Shown in pieces: positions 24,588 to 38,463 of a stretch of DNA of 64,000 nt (positions are counted from its first letter, which is position 1; the number at the start of each line of letters is the position of its first letter). The notes below the pieces were generated by a model that was not told the DNA's origin, did no database searches, and worked only from the letters and a program-made list of their open reading frames with translations. Source of the stretch: Paramecium sonneborni (Eukaryota > Ciliophora > Oligohymenophorea > Peniculida > Parameciidae). Both the position numbers and the translations under genes were made by a program. Where the stretch lies: positions 30,883 to 94,882 of the forward strand of contig CAJJDN010000139.1 in NCBI GenBank assembly GCA_905182985.1. Direction: 5' to 3'.

Positions 24588-25387
24588 TCAAAATTCTTCT
24601 ATTTCACATTTATCATTCAAATATAATCCTGTCCCTTTTATTTCATTATTTATAACATATAAACTAGTTATTATACCATCTTCAGGTTCTTTTGGAGCTA
24701 AAGGTCCTCCCATATCTGTCTTTAACCATCCTGGATGAATACAGAAAACTTATTATTTTACTTCTTTTGATAAAACATGTCTATAATATGCATTTATTAA
24801 TGCTTTTGAAGCAGAGTATATACCTTTATATTCCTTATATATACCTTTATATTCCTTATACCATTCTCCAAAATCATTTCTTTCATCTATATTCTTTATG
24901 AATTCTTCAACTATCATCTATAATTCATCCTTATTACATTTATTCAATTTCTATTGAATCACATCCTTTTGAATACTAAGTTTACCCAAATTTGATGATA
25001 TAACAATTATCTAAATAACATTAACATTTTTATAACCTTTCCATCTTATCTTATGTAGGGCAATACTGCTTATGTTAGATTTATCACTCCATAGTAATTC
25101 ACTTTAAATACTTATTCTGCCATTTTATTTTTATCACTTAATTGTGTTTCTATTATTCCTGCATTATTTACAAGAATATCAATTGGTTGTTTTATAGTTT
25201 TTATAAATTATTTTATGCTTTCACCATTACTAACATCTAATTATTACAAATCACAATGCTTTTAATCATTTAATGATTATTTTAATTTATTTATATCTCT
25301 TGCTGTTGCTATAACATGATGATTTCTTAATTCTTTAGCTAATAACATTCCTAATCCACGATTACAACCTGTTATTAATATATTCAT
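24588..25387 (-). CDS. Short-chain dehydrogenase, duplicate assembly copy
   Basis: Base-for-base copy of the SDR gene at 23330-24129, offset 1,258 bp. It encodes the same 257-residue protein with the same intron. It should be counted once unless read depth or long reads prove a genuine tandem duplication. Confidence 0.8.
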
Positions 25388-25452
25388 TTATTTATTTACT
25401 CGAATATATATATAATCAATCCATTTATTAAATTATTAAAATTATTAACGTT

Positions 25453-25939
25453 ATGGATTAAGAAATAAAGAAGCTAGAATAACTCAAATAATAAGAAATA
25501 CTGTTAATGTAACAAATTTATGAAAAGAAAGTAAAATATGTTTTTTGAATTAGATTAATTACTTGAATACTAAAATATAATTATTAACAGAAGAATCAAA
25601 GTAAAAAGATTTTGATTTATTAAATCTAAAGAAGAATGATTTATCGTCAGATATTTTGTTTTAAAAACCAATCAAAATATAAAAGGCTCAAATTTAGATT
25701 TTGAAAAATAAAAATTGAATGAAGAAAAAGATAAAGAATTATAAAACATTAAAACTCTTTATTAAACAGATTTATAAAATATACATCAACAAATGAGAAA
25801 AAGAGATTTTATAATCGAATAAATGAAATAAGAGATTAAAATGTTTGAATAAATATCGTAATCAAATTTGGATAATTAAAAAGTACAATATCTATCTTAA
25901 ATTATTGATGTTACTAATGAATTGTTAGTTTAATTATGA
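25453..25939 (+). CDS. Short coiled-coil protein, frame problem inside
   Basis: Starts MDQEIKKLEQLKQQE and continues after a 23-nt GTA...TAG intron (25531-25553) as a coiled coil with repeated Leu/Gln heptads (INYLNTKIQLLTEES). That frame stops at TGA 25716. A different frame then takes over with the same coiled-coil character (KLNEEKDKELQNIKTLYQTD, QMRKRDFIIEQMKQEIKMF) to TGA at 25937-25939. No intron with GT...AG ends and suitable length fixes the shift, so there is either an indel in the assembly next to the contig end or a damaged gene. It is divergent from the SDR gene, with 65 bp between the starts. Confidence 0.5.
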
Positions 25940-26218
25940 TTTAATCCTATTTATTAATTTCTATATAATTATTATTGTAAATAAGTAGAGTTTAAGAACA
26001 TTTATATTTAAATGATAACTAATTTTATACTCTAATAATAGTTCAAAGTGGAAAATAATTCTTATCAGAACTTTCAGTAAGATTCAAAATGTATTAAAAA
26101 AATATGATTAAAAATGAAATTTAAAATAAAGTTAAAATTGATCTGAATCATATTTAAAATAGTATTGATATATTTAATAAATAACAGATAATCACAAATA
26201 TATAAATATTGAAATAAA

Positions 26219-27346
26219 ATGTAGTATACAATAGTATTTGTGATTTTTGAAATATTCTTTGTCGCAACTCAACAGTGCAATGAAAATAATGCAATATTTA
26301 GCTATGTGTTTAAAGCAAATATCCCTAACAGTTAGAATAAAGAATGGAATTATGAGAATATAGGAGGTTTTAATTAATAATATAATAATAGCATTTGAAT
26401 AATGTAATTAGGGAGTGACAACAGATGCAAAGAATTTCGATGTTTCTTAGGTGAGTTTACTAAATTCAAAGATCAGTTTAGATGTTGAAGAGTTTATTTA
26501 ATTAGCGATGAATAGTACTTCAGGTCCATATGCCTAATACAAAACAGACTAAATAAAGTTGACATTTTAGGGAATTGAGAATATAGCAAGATATCAATCT
26601 GTTTATTTTACAATTAGACCTGCAGAACATAATTTTGATTTTTGGTCGTAAGTTCCTGATGCTGAAATTCAAGTGTATTTCATTTAGGATTAAATATACT
26701 AATAATGTTAAAGTGAACCACTTTATACTATTTTATCAATACCAATTTATGCCTTATAAGAGACATAGAATATTAGATATTCAATAAATATAAATGTTAC
26801 AAAAAATTCAGAGGTAATTACTAATTTCAATTTCAAATAAAATATACTCGGAACTTATGATTCAGATATGACTAGTTTTGTATCTTATAAAGCACCACTT
26901 AATATTCCGTAATGATTTAAGTCATATAATATCATAGACCATGTGAAATTACAAATTGGTTTGTTTTGACATAGCCATAATTCATTAAAGTTTAATTGTT
27001 GTAGACTTTATTAGGATTTAATACATAGAGTAATATGTAAAGAACTTAATTATAAGGAGAATATGTTAATTTCATTAAAGGAGTATTATTGTTTTATAAT
27101 AAATTTTAGAGATTTATTTATGAAGGTTAAGATAATTTAAAGGATTATGATGATACTGTTGAATGGGCTGCTACATGGGTAGCTTCTATTATTCCATGTT
27201 TATTTTTTGCATTGATAGTTTGTGTATATGGACAATATGAAATTTCTAATATTGGAAGATTTAGGAGATAAGAAATTAAATATCATGAAGGTGTTGAATA
27301 AGAAGCTTTACATTAAGATGATGCAATAGAAAAGAAATTAGCATGA
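26219..27346 (+). CDS. Type I membrane protein of unknown family
   Basis: 357 residues from three exons (introns 25 nt, GTT...TAG, and 29 nt, GTA...TAG). It begins with a signal peptide (MQYTIVFVIFEIFFVATQQC). The luminal or extracellular part is beta-rich (YQSVYFTIRPAEHNFDFW, AEIQVYFIQDQIYQQC). One transmembrane helix lies close to the C-terminus (WVASIIPCLFFALIVCVYG), with a short charged cytosolic tail. Few cysteines, so not of the furin-repeat type. No family recognised. Confidence 0.7.
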
Positions 27347-27410
27347 AATTATTTTGTATTCATTATAAAATTTATCAATATTTATTTTTTATTACAAATC
27401 CTCTAAACGA

Positions 27411-27759
27411 ATGGATTAATCAAAAAAGACTCTCGTAAACCCAGAGACTAATGTTTATAATTTAAGTGGAAAGACTCTTCCAAAAACATCAGTGTTTGTT
27501 ACCAAAATATATTTGAAGAGATTTGATGTTGTAGAGATTCATGCATTGGGTGATACAATCTCAAAGGCAGTAAGAATGGCTGAATACCTTCAAAGATAGG
27601 GTAACACTTATCACCTAACTCTTAGATTATGTGACTATTGAAAAAATTAATACATTCACTTAGAAATTTGAAGATAACAGATCCAAAGTCAAGATTGTGG
27701 TTACCTTAAAAGTGACTGCTAATGGAAAAAAGAGAGTTAATGAGGAAATAAAATAATGA
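27411..27759 (+). CDS. Alba-domain nucleic-acid-binding protein
   Basis: 107 residues; one 25-nt intron. The sequence matches the Alba fold: SVFVTKIYLKRFDVVEIHA as the first strand and helix, LGDTISKAVRMAEYLQR, then YVTIEKINTF, and a final strand pair SKVKIVVTLKVTANGK. In protists Alba proteins mostly bind RNA and control translation or mRNA storage; some bind DNA. Length fits a single-domain member with no RGG tail. Spacing to the MAPK gene downstream is 86 bp. Confidence 0.88.
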
Positions 27760-27845
27760 TATTCAATAAATATATAAATAAAAAGTCTATCTTTGATTTC
27801 TTCTTCATTTAATGATTTACTGAGATAAAAGATTATTAATTAAAT

Positions 27846-29436
<1,591 letters not shown>

Positions 29437-29508
29437 TTAATAATAGTGAACAATTGATTTAATAAATAAATAAATACATTAATAACAAAATATTATTCAA
29501 TTATATTT

Positions 29509-32389
29509 ATGAATTTAACATAATTAGAGTGCATATTCTAATCATTAAATTCTATTAAAACTCCTCCATCATAATGGACATTGGATTAAATTCGTAGTTT
29601 TTGTGATCATTACAAACTTGAATGGGCTAAAGAAATTCTAAGAGTATAAATTTAATACATATGATTATTTTAGATTCATCAGAATAAATAATTAAATGTA
29701 GATCATCTACTTTTAAATAATGTACTTGGAGGAAAATAAAAAAAGCATAATGAAAAGGTCTAAGATAAAATATCAATTTTAGAAGCTTAAGGATTAGAGA
29801 ATGATGTAATTAAAGAAATTTGTTTGGCTAATCAATTCTTCTATAGAAATTTTAGTGATAAAAACATTCATTATCAAATTGTTAAATTGAAAATCTGGTC
29901 TTTTATACTTTATATATATGAAACTAATCGTTTATCACTTAAAAGATTATAAGGATTGCATAGAAGCAAAATTTATACAAGAGGTAAATGTTGTAGATGT
30001 TCTGGACCAGAAGGAAAATGTACTTGTGAATTGTTATAAGAAATACTTTAACAAATCAATTGTTATGTTAAGTCTATATTTATGGCTGATAAAGTAATTG
30101 AACATAGAAGAAATAGCAATATCTACATCAAATCAAATCTAATCAAACTTTTATTCACTAATACATAATATTTACCAAAAGAATCCCCACTTTTTTGGGA
30201 TGTTGATTAAGTAACTGTCCTTTTAAAAATTGTTAAATTAGATTGTTTAGATGAGCTTTTTAAATAAAATCTAGTTGATGGATTTATTATTTCTGTTTTA
30301 GGAAAATGTCCATTTACTGAAACTAGTTCATTACTTAAACTTTTTGATTTTAATTTATAATCTAATATTAAAATTCAAAATGTTAGACTTTAAACTCATT
30401 CTAAACTTACATAAATGTAAAAATATACATATATACAAAATGTATTTTTAATGCTCTTTTACTTAACCAATACATTAAATTAAACTATATATAATTGTTT
30501 AGAAATTGATTAATTTTAAACAGAAGGTCAATAAATTAATTAATTTGATTACTTTGATTTATTTTATTTTAATGTTAAATGTCCATAAGTTTGGAAGAAA
30601 TTTCCAGATAAAAAAGCATAAACATCCGATAACTTAGAAACTTTTAAAGTATTTAATTTAGATGATGGTCGTCATGAATCAATTGCTATGGAGACATTTA
30701 GATCAAATTCTGTCAATATGCAAAATTACAATAAAACTAATATTGATTTATAGAAAATACAAAAAGCTAATTCAGGAATTGATAGCAGTGTTCGTTAAAG
30801 ATAGGATCTTGTTTATTGTTAAAAAGAATTAGCATAAAAAGCTAATCAAATTTTAGCTATAGATAATACTATTACTACTACTTCTGAGAAAACTCCTTTA
30901 ATTGATTCAGCTAATAAATTAATTGATAATTAATCTAATAAATAAATTGATAATAAACAATCTATGTAAGAATCTGTTTATTTTCCATCAAGTTAATAAA
31001 TGTAAGAGAGTGTATATTTCCCTACACCCTAATAATAATAATTATAAGAATCTGTTTATTTTTAATAATAAGATAATAAACCTATGCAAGAATCAGTCTA
31101 TTTTCCTAAAACACAAAATAATCAATAACAAATGTAAGAATCTGTAATCTTCCCTTAAAAAGAATAAAAATAAATGTAAGAATCAGTATATTTTATTCCT
31201 CCAAAGTAAGGAATGTAAGAGTCAGTATATTTTCCTTAATAAGAAAAGAATGAATAATAGATAGAAGGATCAGTTTATTTTACTAATTAAATTTAAAACT
31301 CAGTAGCATTTCCTCAAACACAAAATTAATAAATGTAATAATCAGTAATTTATTAAGAACCTAAAAATAACGATTTAGGTTAATCAGAAATAGTAGGATA
31401 ATCAATAATGATGGGAGAATCAACAATTATTAATAATAATAATACTATTGTGAATTAGAATAACTAAAATTTTAAAGATCAATTTAAAAATATAGATAAA
31501 ACTATAAATAAAGTATAAGATGATTAGGATAAAAGAAAATAATAAAAGAATGGAAAATTATAAGTTTCTTTTTAATAATAAAATGATAAAGAAATTTAAA
31601 ATAGAACACCAACAAGATAGAAAAGAATAAAATTAATTAATTCTATTGAATACGCCAGTCTTTAGAGTGTTTTTAATAATCCATTTATTCTAAATGTAAG
31701 TCATCAAATGAAAATAAAATCCGAATAATTTCATAAGGTATTAAATTATTAAATAAAATAGATTTTATTAATAAATTTGATTGGTGCGACTTTTGGTAGA
31801 AGTTAGGATAATCAATATGTCTTATAAGATTAATCTAAGATTTCCTCAAAACATGCGAGGATAATTATTGTGAAGGGTATATTTATGAAATAAAAAAGAT
31901 AGATTTCATTTATAGGATTTGGGATCTAAAAGAGGAACCTTTTTAAATGCATATAAAATGAGGATTACTAAAAACATGGTATTTTATGTTGGAGACAAAT
32001 AAGCTTTTTAAGTTTTAGATGTTAATGAAAATGAAGGAGTATTGACACTTGCTTTTGATAAAGAATTAATTGATACTAAATAAATTAATCTTAAAATAGG
32101 TGAAACTTGGTGTATAGGAAGAGATTTAAAGAGAACTAATTATTAATTTATTGGATATCCTATTCATTAATTATTATCATAAATTCATTGCATAATTTCT
32201 TACATTTAAAAAGATGGTGAAGTTAAATTTATAATAGATGATCAAATATCTAAAAATGGAACATGGTTAAGATTAAGCGATAAGAAAATACTAAGTCAAC
32301 CTTAGCTATTATGTAGGAATAGCAAGTTTAATTTGGCCTTTGAGATACAATATGAAGTGATTGATGTTTATTATTAAAATAATTAATGA
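29509..32389 (+). CDS. Double FHA-domain protein with SVYF repeat array
   Basis: 952 residues, one intron (31877-31898, 22 nt, AAG end). The N-terminal ~500 residues are helical with a Cys cluster (RGKCCRCSGPEGKCTCELL). Residues ~485-620 hold about ten copies of a 13-16 residue unit with core M-Q-E-S-V-Y-F-P. The C-terminus has FHA 1 (IGATFGRSQDNQYVL, KISSKHARIIIVKD, DLGSKRGTFLN), which only forms when the intron is removed, and a more divergent FHA 2 (GETWCIGRDLKRTNYQ, QIHCIISYI, SKNGTWLR). FHA domains bind phosphothreonine. A phospho-dependent scaffold is likely; pairing with the adjacent MAPK is inference only. Confidence 0.85.
30964..31357 (+). repeat. About ten imperfect QESVYFP-coding repeats
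   Basis: Tandem unit of 39-48 bp coding for M-Q-E-S-V-Y-F-P plus a variable Gln/Asn/Lys linker. Variants include LQESVYFQ, MQESVIFP, IEGSVYF, IQNSVAFP and MQQSVIY. Ser-Val-Tyr-Phe is the most conserved part, and linkers vary in length, so protein-level selection is likely. Confidence 0.8.
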
Positions 32390-33076
32390 ATATTAAAGAA
32401 AAATAAAGCATATGGATATAAAAAGAAGGACATGAAAATTTAGAAAACAGCATATTAGTTAATGTTAATTCTGGAGAAAATAGTTAACCAACCTTTTGTA
32501 TTAAAACAAAGAAAAATAAGAATAAGTAAGCATGCCATTGTGAGATTTTTTGATAGTAAAAGATTCCTAAAACTTGATTATAAATGATATTAACTACAAG
32601 AACTGAATTAATATTAACATTTCTGTAATCTTTCTTGCAATAAGATCTTATAGAAGAAGAAAAGAACTTGAAAAGTCTTTCTATCATTAATTTATGATTT
32701 CTAATCATTATTGTTATTTTCAATATTATAATAGATCTGATATTTCAAATACTTTAATACTATATTAGTAGCTTACAATTTTCTATTTTTATAACCTTTT
32801 TGAAGCATCATTAAAAACTACTACAAGATAATTATTAAAAATTTAAAATGACTGAAGTTTTTTAAATTTTTAATCACAACTTATAATAAGGTTTATTAGT
32901 ATAAATATTCTTTATTTAACGTGTACATATAAGATCATCAACAATAAATTAAATGAAAAAAAAAAATTAAATAAATAAAGAAAGCTACTAATTAAATTTA
33001 AAGTATTCGATAATAATATCTAATAATAGGAATTATTAAAAATTATCAGACCTAAATTTAATTTTTTTAATATGAT
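32390..33076. other. Convergent spacer without a convincing gene
   Basis: Between the stops of the FHA gene (plus) and the axoneme-like gene (minus). Two overlapping plus-strand frames of about 50 codons follow 32386 (one starts MNIKEKQSIW), and a 79-codon minus frame lies at 32484-32723. None shows motifs or stable composition. The rest is poly-A/T-rich. Confidence 0.4.
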
Positions 33077-34475
33077 TCAGAAAAAACCACCAGACTTAAT
33101 TTCAGTTTGAACTGGATTAGATTTTTGAGATTGTGTAACAGATTTTGGAGCAGATTTTTGTGATTTCTCACTTGGTTATTTTAAAACTTATGGGAATCTA
33201 ACTCTTCCTTATAAATTATGATTAGGTGAATTTCCATGATTTGAGAATTCAATACCCTCAGGTATAGTGATTTCTTTAAGTGGAGCATCAGAAGGTGATT
33301 TAGTCATTTATACTTTATCCCAAGAATTTAAAGGAGGTTTTGCAGGTAAAGCTTTAACTATATGATCAATTTCTGGTTTTTATTAAGTAATAATATCGAA
33401 TTCTAATTTTTATTAGATAGAAAAAAATACCTTTATCATATTTTTAAATCATATCTTCATATTTGTGTCTTTTAATTAATCTATCTTAAGCTCTAATTTA
33501 ATTTTAAACATCTTAATCTCTATATTCATTATCTAAAACATGTTTAATTTCGAATCTTTTTTTATGATTTCTATTAATTTCATCAATCATTTTAATTTCT
33601 TCTGGTATTTCTTTAGTTTGATCTAAATATACAGATTCTCTAAATTTCCAAGAAGGAGGAAATCTTTCATTAAAATGTTTGCCATGTTATTATTGATCTT
33701 ATTTTAATTTCCTCATTTTTATGCGATTAAATACTATTAATATTGTTCTTCCTTTTATTCATCATAATAAACTCCTTAAACTATATCATAATTTCTAACT
33801 TTTTAGCATTTCTCATTAATTTCATTGACAATAGCATGTTCTTTTTCTAATTATTTACTTTCATGATTTTCAAGATATCTATAATAAAAAATATATTTGA
33901 TCTTTTATACTTATTTGTAATAATATTAAAGTCTCTTTTATTTCTATTGATAACAGGTTTTTCATGTACTTTCTTTTAAACAATAACTTTCATATTTTTA
34001 TAATGTTCTTCACTTTTTTTTTCATTGGTAATAATATTATAATCATTAAAATTGGGTGGTAACTATTATAATTAAATTAAAATTACAAGACATTATTTAG
34101 TTTTATCTCTTTCATCTGGTCTTTCTATACCTTTTACTGGTTCTAAGTTTACTAAATCATATTCATGTAAATATTTTTTCACCATTTCCTATAAATATAA
34201 AAATTATTTTTAGTTACCATTTTTTTTTATGCTAAAGTAGACGCTTTCTAAAAATCTTTATCTTTTTCATTTGCATCTCTTTCAATATTTTGATAATTTT
34301 GCAAAACTGGATTGAATTCAGTTTATTTCAATTTCATTTCTTTTTGAGTAAAAATCTTGGGTTTGGTAAAGTCTAATTTCAATTTGCGATTGTTTTAATA
34401 CCTATTTATAATATGATTTTAATACTCATTTAATTCTTGAGCCCATGCTTTAGTATCTGCTGGATCAATATACAT
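33077..34475 (-). CDS. Axoneme-like protein with repeated N-I-I-T motif
   Basis: 420 residues from six exons (introns 29, 24, 32, 23 and 28 nt); the fourth, at 33712-33734, ends in GAG. The protein is basic and helical and carries a recurring aromatic motif: FNDYNIIT, KRDFNIIT and KGEFDIIT, each followed by a charged helix. Other parts read NRYQNNRKLKLDFTKPK and RFPPSWKFRESVYL. The C-terminus is Pro/Ser/Lys-rich (KSVTQSQKSNP) ending GGFF. Short repeated aromatic motifs spaced by helices are common in microtubule-inner and ciliary proteins, which is the basis for the suggestion; no specific homolog was recognised. Confidence 0.6.
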
Positions 34476-34601
34476 TAAACAGATATTATAATAATAATAA
34501 TTGATTTCAAATAAAAGTATACACACAATATACAGTATCATATATTTAATACTTTCATCAACTAAAGAGTTAATACATCAATAAATTAAATTTCTTAGTT
34601 A

Positions 34602-35650
34602 ATGAAAGCTATTATTAAAATTAATTTATACAGAAGAAATATAGTTTGTAGTACATTTCTTTACTTAAGTTTAATTATAGTTAGTTTATCAGTACTAACA
34701 AGAGGTTACTTAAGAAAGCCAAATAAAATTGAAAAGCCAAATAAAATTGCACAAAATTTTGATAGTGATTGTATTTAAAGATCAATTCAAACTACAATAT
34801 AGCTGTTATATATGGTCTAGGTTTAGAAGATTATTCAAATGCTTAAATTGTTAATTCTATAAAAGAATATAAATATAATTTCTTATGTGGAAAATGATGT
34901 CTTACATGTGATTCCTAATTATTATCTTTTGCATTAAAATACTTCAATAACTGATTGTAAAAATAAACTAAAGTTTTTTATCCAACTAAAATGTTTAGTC
35001 ATAATTAATCATTCAAATATTAAGAAAATCTTTGTATGCTTATTTCATTAGAATATTATTCAATAATAAAAAATTTCTCTTTAGTATTAATTTTAGGAAT
35101 GATCATTGAGTTTTTAAATTTGTAATATGGATAATCAAGTATAAATTATTGTTACGAATCTATAATCTTTTTCAACTTAAAAATATGGATTAATAATAAT
35201 AATATTATTGCTAATAGTATAGAATTAGTACATTATTGTTTTAATTCTATTTAAAAATCTAAATCTTCTTTTTTTTATTATTTTCTCCAATCAAATTAGT
35301 TTTAGATTTATCAAAGATACTTTTACAGATATTTTTAAAGTAAGATACAATCCTTCCAAATTTTTATCACCATCGTAATCTTTCTATTAATATTGAAAAG
35401 CACTTCTTTATTATGATGTTAATTAACATAATAAGAATTTAACAATTAAAACAGTAAAAGAGAATTTATAAATTAATGAAGAAAGAGCAGCCTTAAATAC
35501 ATATAAAATTATTAGAAACATTAATAATTGGCCTTATTTCCTTTTAAAATTTGCTCATGATTATTTTTAATAAAAAATAAGTTCCATAGATTTGATAAAG
35601 TTATCAGATTAATTTATATTATGCTTTAATTCTTGTTTTAATTTTTGAAT
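34602..35650 (+). pseudogene. Decayed membrane-anchored protein gene
   Basis: It opens well: ATG at 34602, a basic N-terminus and a signal anchor (NIVCSTFLYLSLIIVSLSVL). An intron of about 32 nt then joins to SVIYGLGLEDYSNAQIVNSI. TGA codons then interrupt at 34895 and 34952. The frame later shifts and carries further coding-like stretches (NQISFRFIKDTFTDIFKVRY, ENLQINEERAALNTYKIIRN) broken by TGA at 35394 and 35646. No set of short introns that I tried repairs it. Likely a pseudogene, possibly a poorly assembled gene. Nothing credible lies between 35650 and the kinase at 36106. Confidence 0.45.
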
Positions 35651-36105
35651 TTATTGGGTATCAATTTATTTTTGAATATTTTAGATAATAAATTACTTAA
35701 ATCTATTTGTGATAACATACAATTGTAAAGGCCTAAATTACTGCTTAAACTCAGATATAAATAGATTATCAACAGCACGTTTAAAGTTATTAAGGATTAC
35801 AAAATAAATAATACCATGATTATTTATAATCTATTAGATAGGTTCTTTATAGATTTAATAATTTGAAAACTAAATTCCCTATATATTATAATAATAATAA
35901 TTTTAGGAATTAAAATAAATAATAGAAAGAGATAAATTAAATTTTCAAGAATTCGTTTAAATTTAGAATAATTGAAACAATAGAAAATTATTTACGAATA
36001 TTAAATCATTTTATATTTTTTTTGAATTTATGCTGACAATCTTTTCATATAGAGAATATATAATGTTTATATAATTAAAATACATTAATAAAATATTTAT
36101 AAAAT

Positions 36106-37994
36106 ATGATTGGGACAGAATTTAAGATCGTTGATGGTTATGTAGTGACTGGGAAATTCCTAGGATCAGTATTTTATAAGTTTATTAGGGTGCTTTTGGT
36201 TCTGTTTATAGAGGATATAAAGAAAATGATCCAAAATAGATTTGCGCTGTCAAAGTATTACCTATGATAGAAGCTACAAATAATAAAAACTTTATGAAAA
36301 CAATAAAAAGAGAAATAGAAATATTGGGGAAAATCAAAAGTTAATATATAGTATAGTAATAATTACCATTTAATAATGAGAATGTATCATGCAGCAAGAA
36401 CGGCACGCAATTTTTACATATTTTTAGAATATTGTAATGGAGGCAATCTAAGAGAATTAATGAAATAGAAAGGAGGATATCTATCAGAATAAGATGCTTT
36501 AACATATTTCAAATAAATTGTTGAAGGCTTTAAAGCAATTTATTAAGAAAATGTAATGCATAGAGATATTAAACCAGCAAACATTCTATTACATAATGGT
36601 ATTAATGAGGAATTCATTATTAGGTATTGCAAAGATAAGCGATTTTGGATTTGCCAGAATTGTTGATGATATGGAAGGATAAGACAGATTTACACTTCTC
36701 GGTACTCCTTTATATATGACACCACAAATTTTGGAATAGAGTAAATTTAATTCAAAATGTGATATTTGGTCATTAGGAATCATGTTTTATGAAATGCTTT
36801 ATGGTCATACACCTTGGACTGCTAATAGCTAATTATCACTTTTAGATTAGATTAAGAAAAAACCTTTAGTATTTCCTGAATAACCAAAAAGATAATAAAT
36901 CATCAAGGATTTGATTTAATAAATGTTAATTATTGATGAAGAAAAAAGAATAAGTTGGTATGATATTTTTGAACATCAATTAATTAAAAGTAAGAGTTAA
37001 GAATTAAAAAATAAATTGAATCTTATTATAGATAGTGTTTAAGACACTCTTGAATAATCCATTCAAGTCAATAGATTTTATATTGATAATAATCTTGTCT
37101 TAGAGTAAGGAAAATAATAATAAGAATTATTTGAAGTTAAAGAAAGTGATGATGCCAATACTCCTTCAGATAAAGATCCAGGATATCAAACTTTTGAAGA
37201 TTTAAAAGGATTGACTTATAATGATATCATGGAAGTTTAGACTAAAAAATTATAAGAATAAATTACAAATAATAAAATAGATGCCTATCTAACACTATAA
37301 AGAAATGTTGGTATATTTGTTAATCTATCAACTAATTACATATTTGATTTGTATAAAGAATAACTTATCAACATTCCTACACATTTATTTTACAGAATTC
37401 TTCTCATTCTTTAAAAAAAATAAATGATTATTTTTGAAGATCTTACAAATATTATGGCTAGCAAGGTATTCATATATTTATATAATATAGATTCAAATTA
37501 ATAATGGTTTTACTGATCAAGATTGGAAATTATATAAAAAAAATAAATAATATTTTACAACTCTTAAAGCCATTAAAACAGATAAATACTATATTAAACC
37601 TTATTATGAAGAAATTTCTAAAAGAACATCTACATATTTGAATAATCAAATTGCATAACATAAATTAAATGAATAAGAATAGCATGATTCAAATGAATTC
37701 TTATCTATTATGGCTAATGGTTTAGTTTAAGATTTAGCATTTAATTCTGTCTATGAAAAAACATTAAGAATAACTTAAAAAATGATGTATGAACAATTAT
37801 GTTAATAAAAAAAAATAACAGAAAATAAAAACTTTTTATTAGCTCTAAAATATTTGGTATTATGTTTAAATCCTGAAATGTATTTTAGATAACAAAAACA
37901 ATTTCCAGATTTTAATAAATTTTATGAACATTATAATAATTTAGAAATGGAACAGCTTTTAGAGGAGATTCATAAAGAGTTTTCTTCATTTTGA
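36106..37994 (+). CDS. ULK/ATG1-like protein kinase
   Basis: 597 residues from five exons (introns 20, 25, 25 and 25 nt). Kinase domain: FLGSGAFGSVYRGYK, CAVKVLPM, EYCNGGNLRELM, VMHRDIKPANILLH, KISDFGFARIVDD, and LGTPLYMTPQIL, where the usual APE Glu is Gln. Then CDIWSLGIMFYEMLYG and HTPW. Motifs and order are closest to the ULK/ATG1/fused group, which has expanded in ciliates. The second intron (36356-36380) ends in GAG and is needed for the IVQMYHAA region. The C-terminal ~300 residues are helical and may form an MIT-like or regulatory domain (inference). Confidence 0.88.
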
Positions 37995-38111
37995 TGAAGA
38001 GATTATAAATAATATATAATCATAATAATTTTATTTAATGTCAATTTGTTGAAATAAACAGTATTATACATTCTTTTCAAAATGATGATCTAATAATAAT
38101 TAATTATTTAT

Positions 38112-38463
38112 ATGAAATATTTTATTTTTATTGCTTTGGTGACTATAAATTGCTATGAAATTAGCTTAAATGAAGTATTAGACTGTGTTGCTAAAAATTG
38201 TGATAATGTAATTAGAACTAAAAATAAATAAGGAAAATTTAAAGTGCATTGAAGATTCTACCTGTAATCAAGCATTGAAAGATTTTAATGAATGTTTTTC
38301 AGCTAATTAATAAAATGCCACTTATCCCTTTTAAGAATGTAAAGGAGTTTCAAATCTTGAGTATGCAAAACTGATGGCATGTTATGAAAATTGTGATTAC
38401 AATTTAATACTATCAGAGATTACATTTGCAATGACTATTTTCATATTATAATTGATTAATTGA
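38112..38463 (+). CDS. Small secreted Cys-rich protein
   Basis: 108 residues from two exons; the intron at 38208-38232 ends in AAG. It has a signal peptide (MKYFIFIALVTINCYEI), then eight cysteines in a helical pattern (LDCVAKNCDNENLKCIED, CNQALKDFNECF, LMACYENCD) and a hydrophobic C-terminus (ITFAMTIFILQLIN) compatible with a GPI signal or membrane anchor. Family unknown. Expected location is the cell surface or secretory pathway. Confidence 0.6.

Larger units (their letters stand above)
23311..25825. repeat. Exact 1,257-bp tandem duplication around a single N (24568)
   Basis: Bases 23311-24567 are repeated without any difference I could see as 24569-25825; position 24568 is N. The right copy continues into unique sequence, while the left copy stops at the N. 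This is what unmerged overlapping contig ends look like. It covers the whole SDR gene and the start of the neighbouring plus-strand gene. Confidence 0.95.

Noticed and set aside
31000..31360. Regular repeat array considered as a CRISPR or minisatellite.
   Set aside because: It is in frame within the FHA gene, spacing varies in whole codons, and the encoded SVYF core is what is conserved.
32484..32723. 79-codon minus-strand frame.
   Set aside because: No motif, Phe/Ile-rich random composition, no plausible start context; lies in a convergent spacer.
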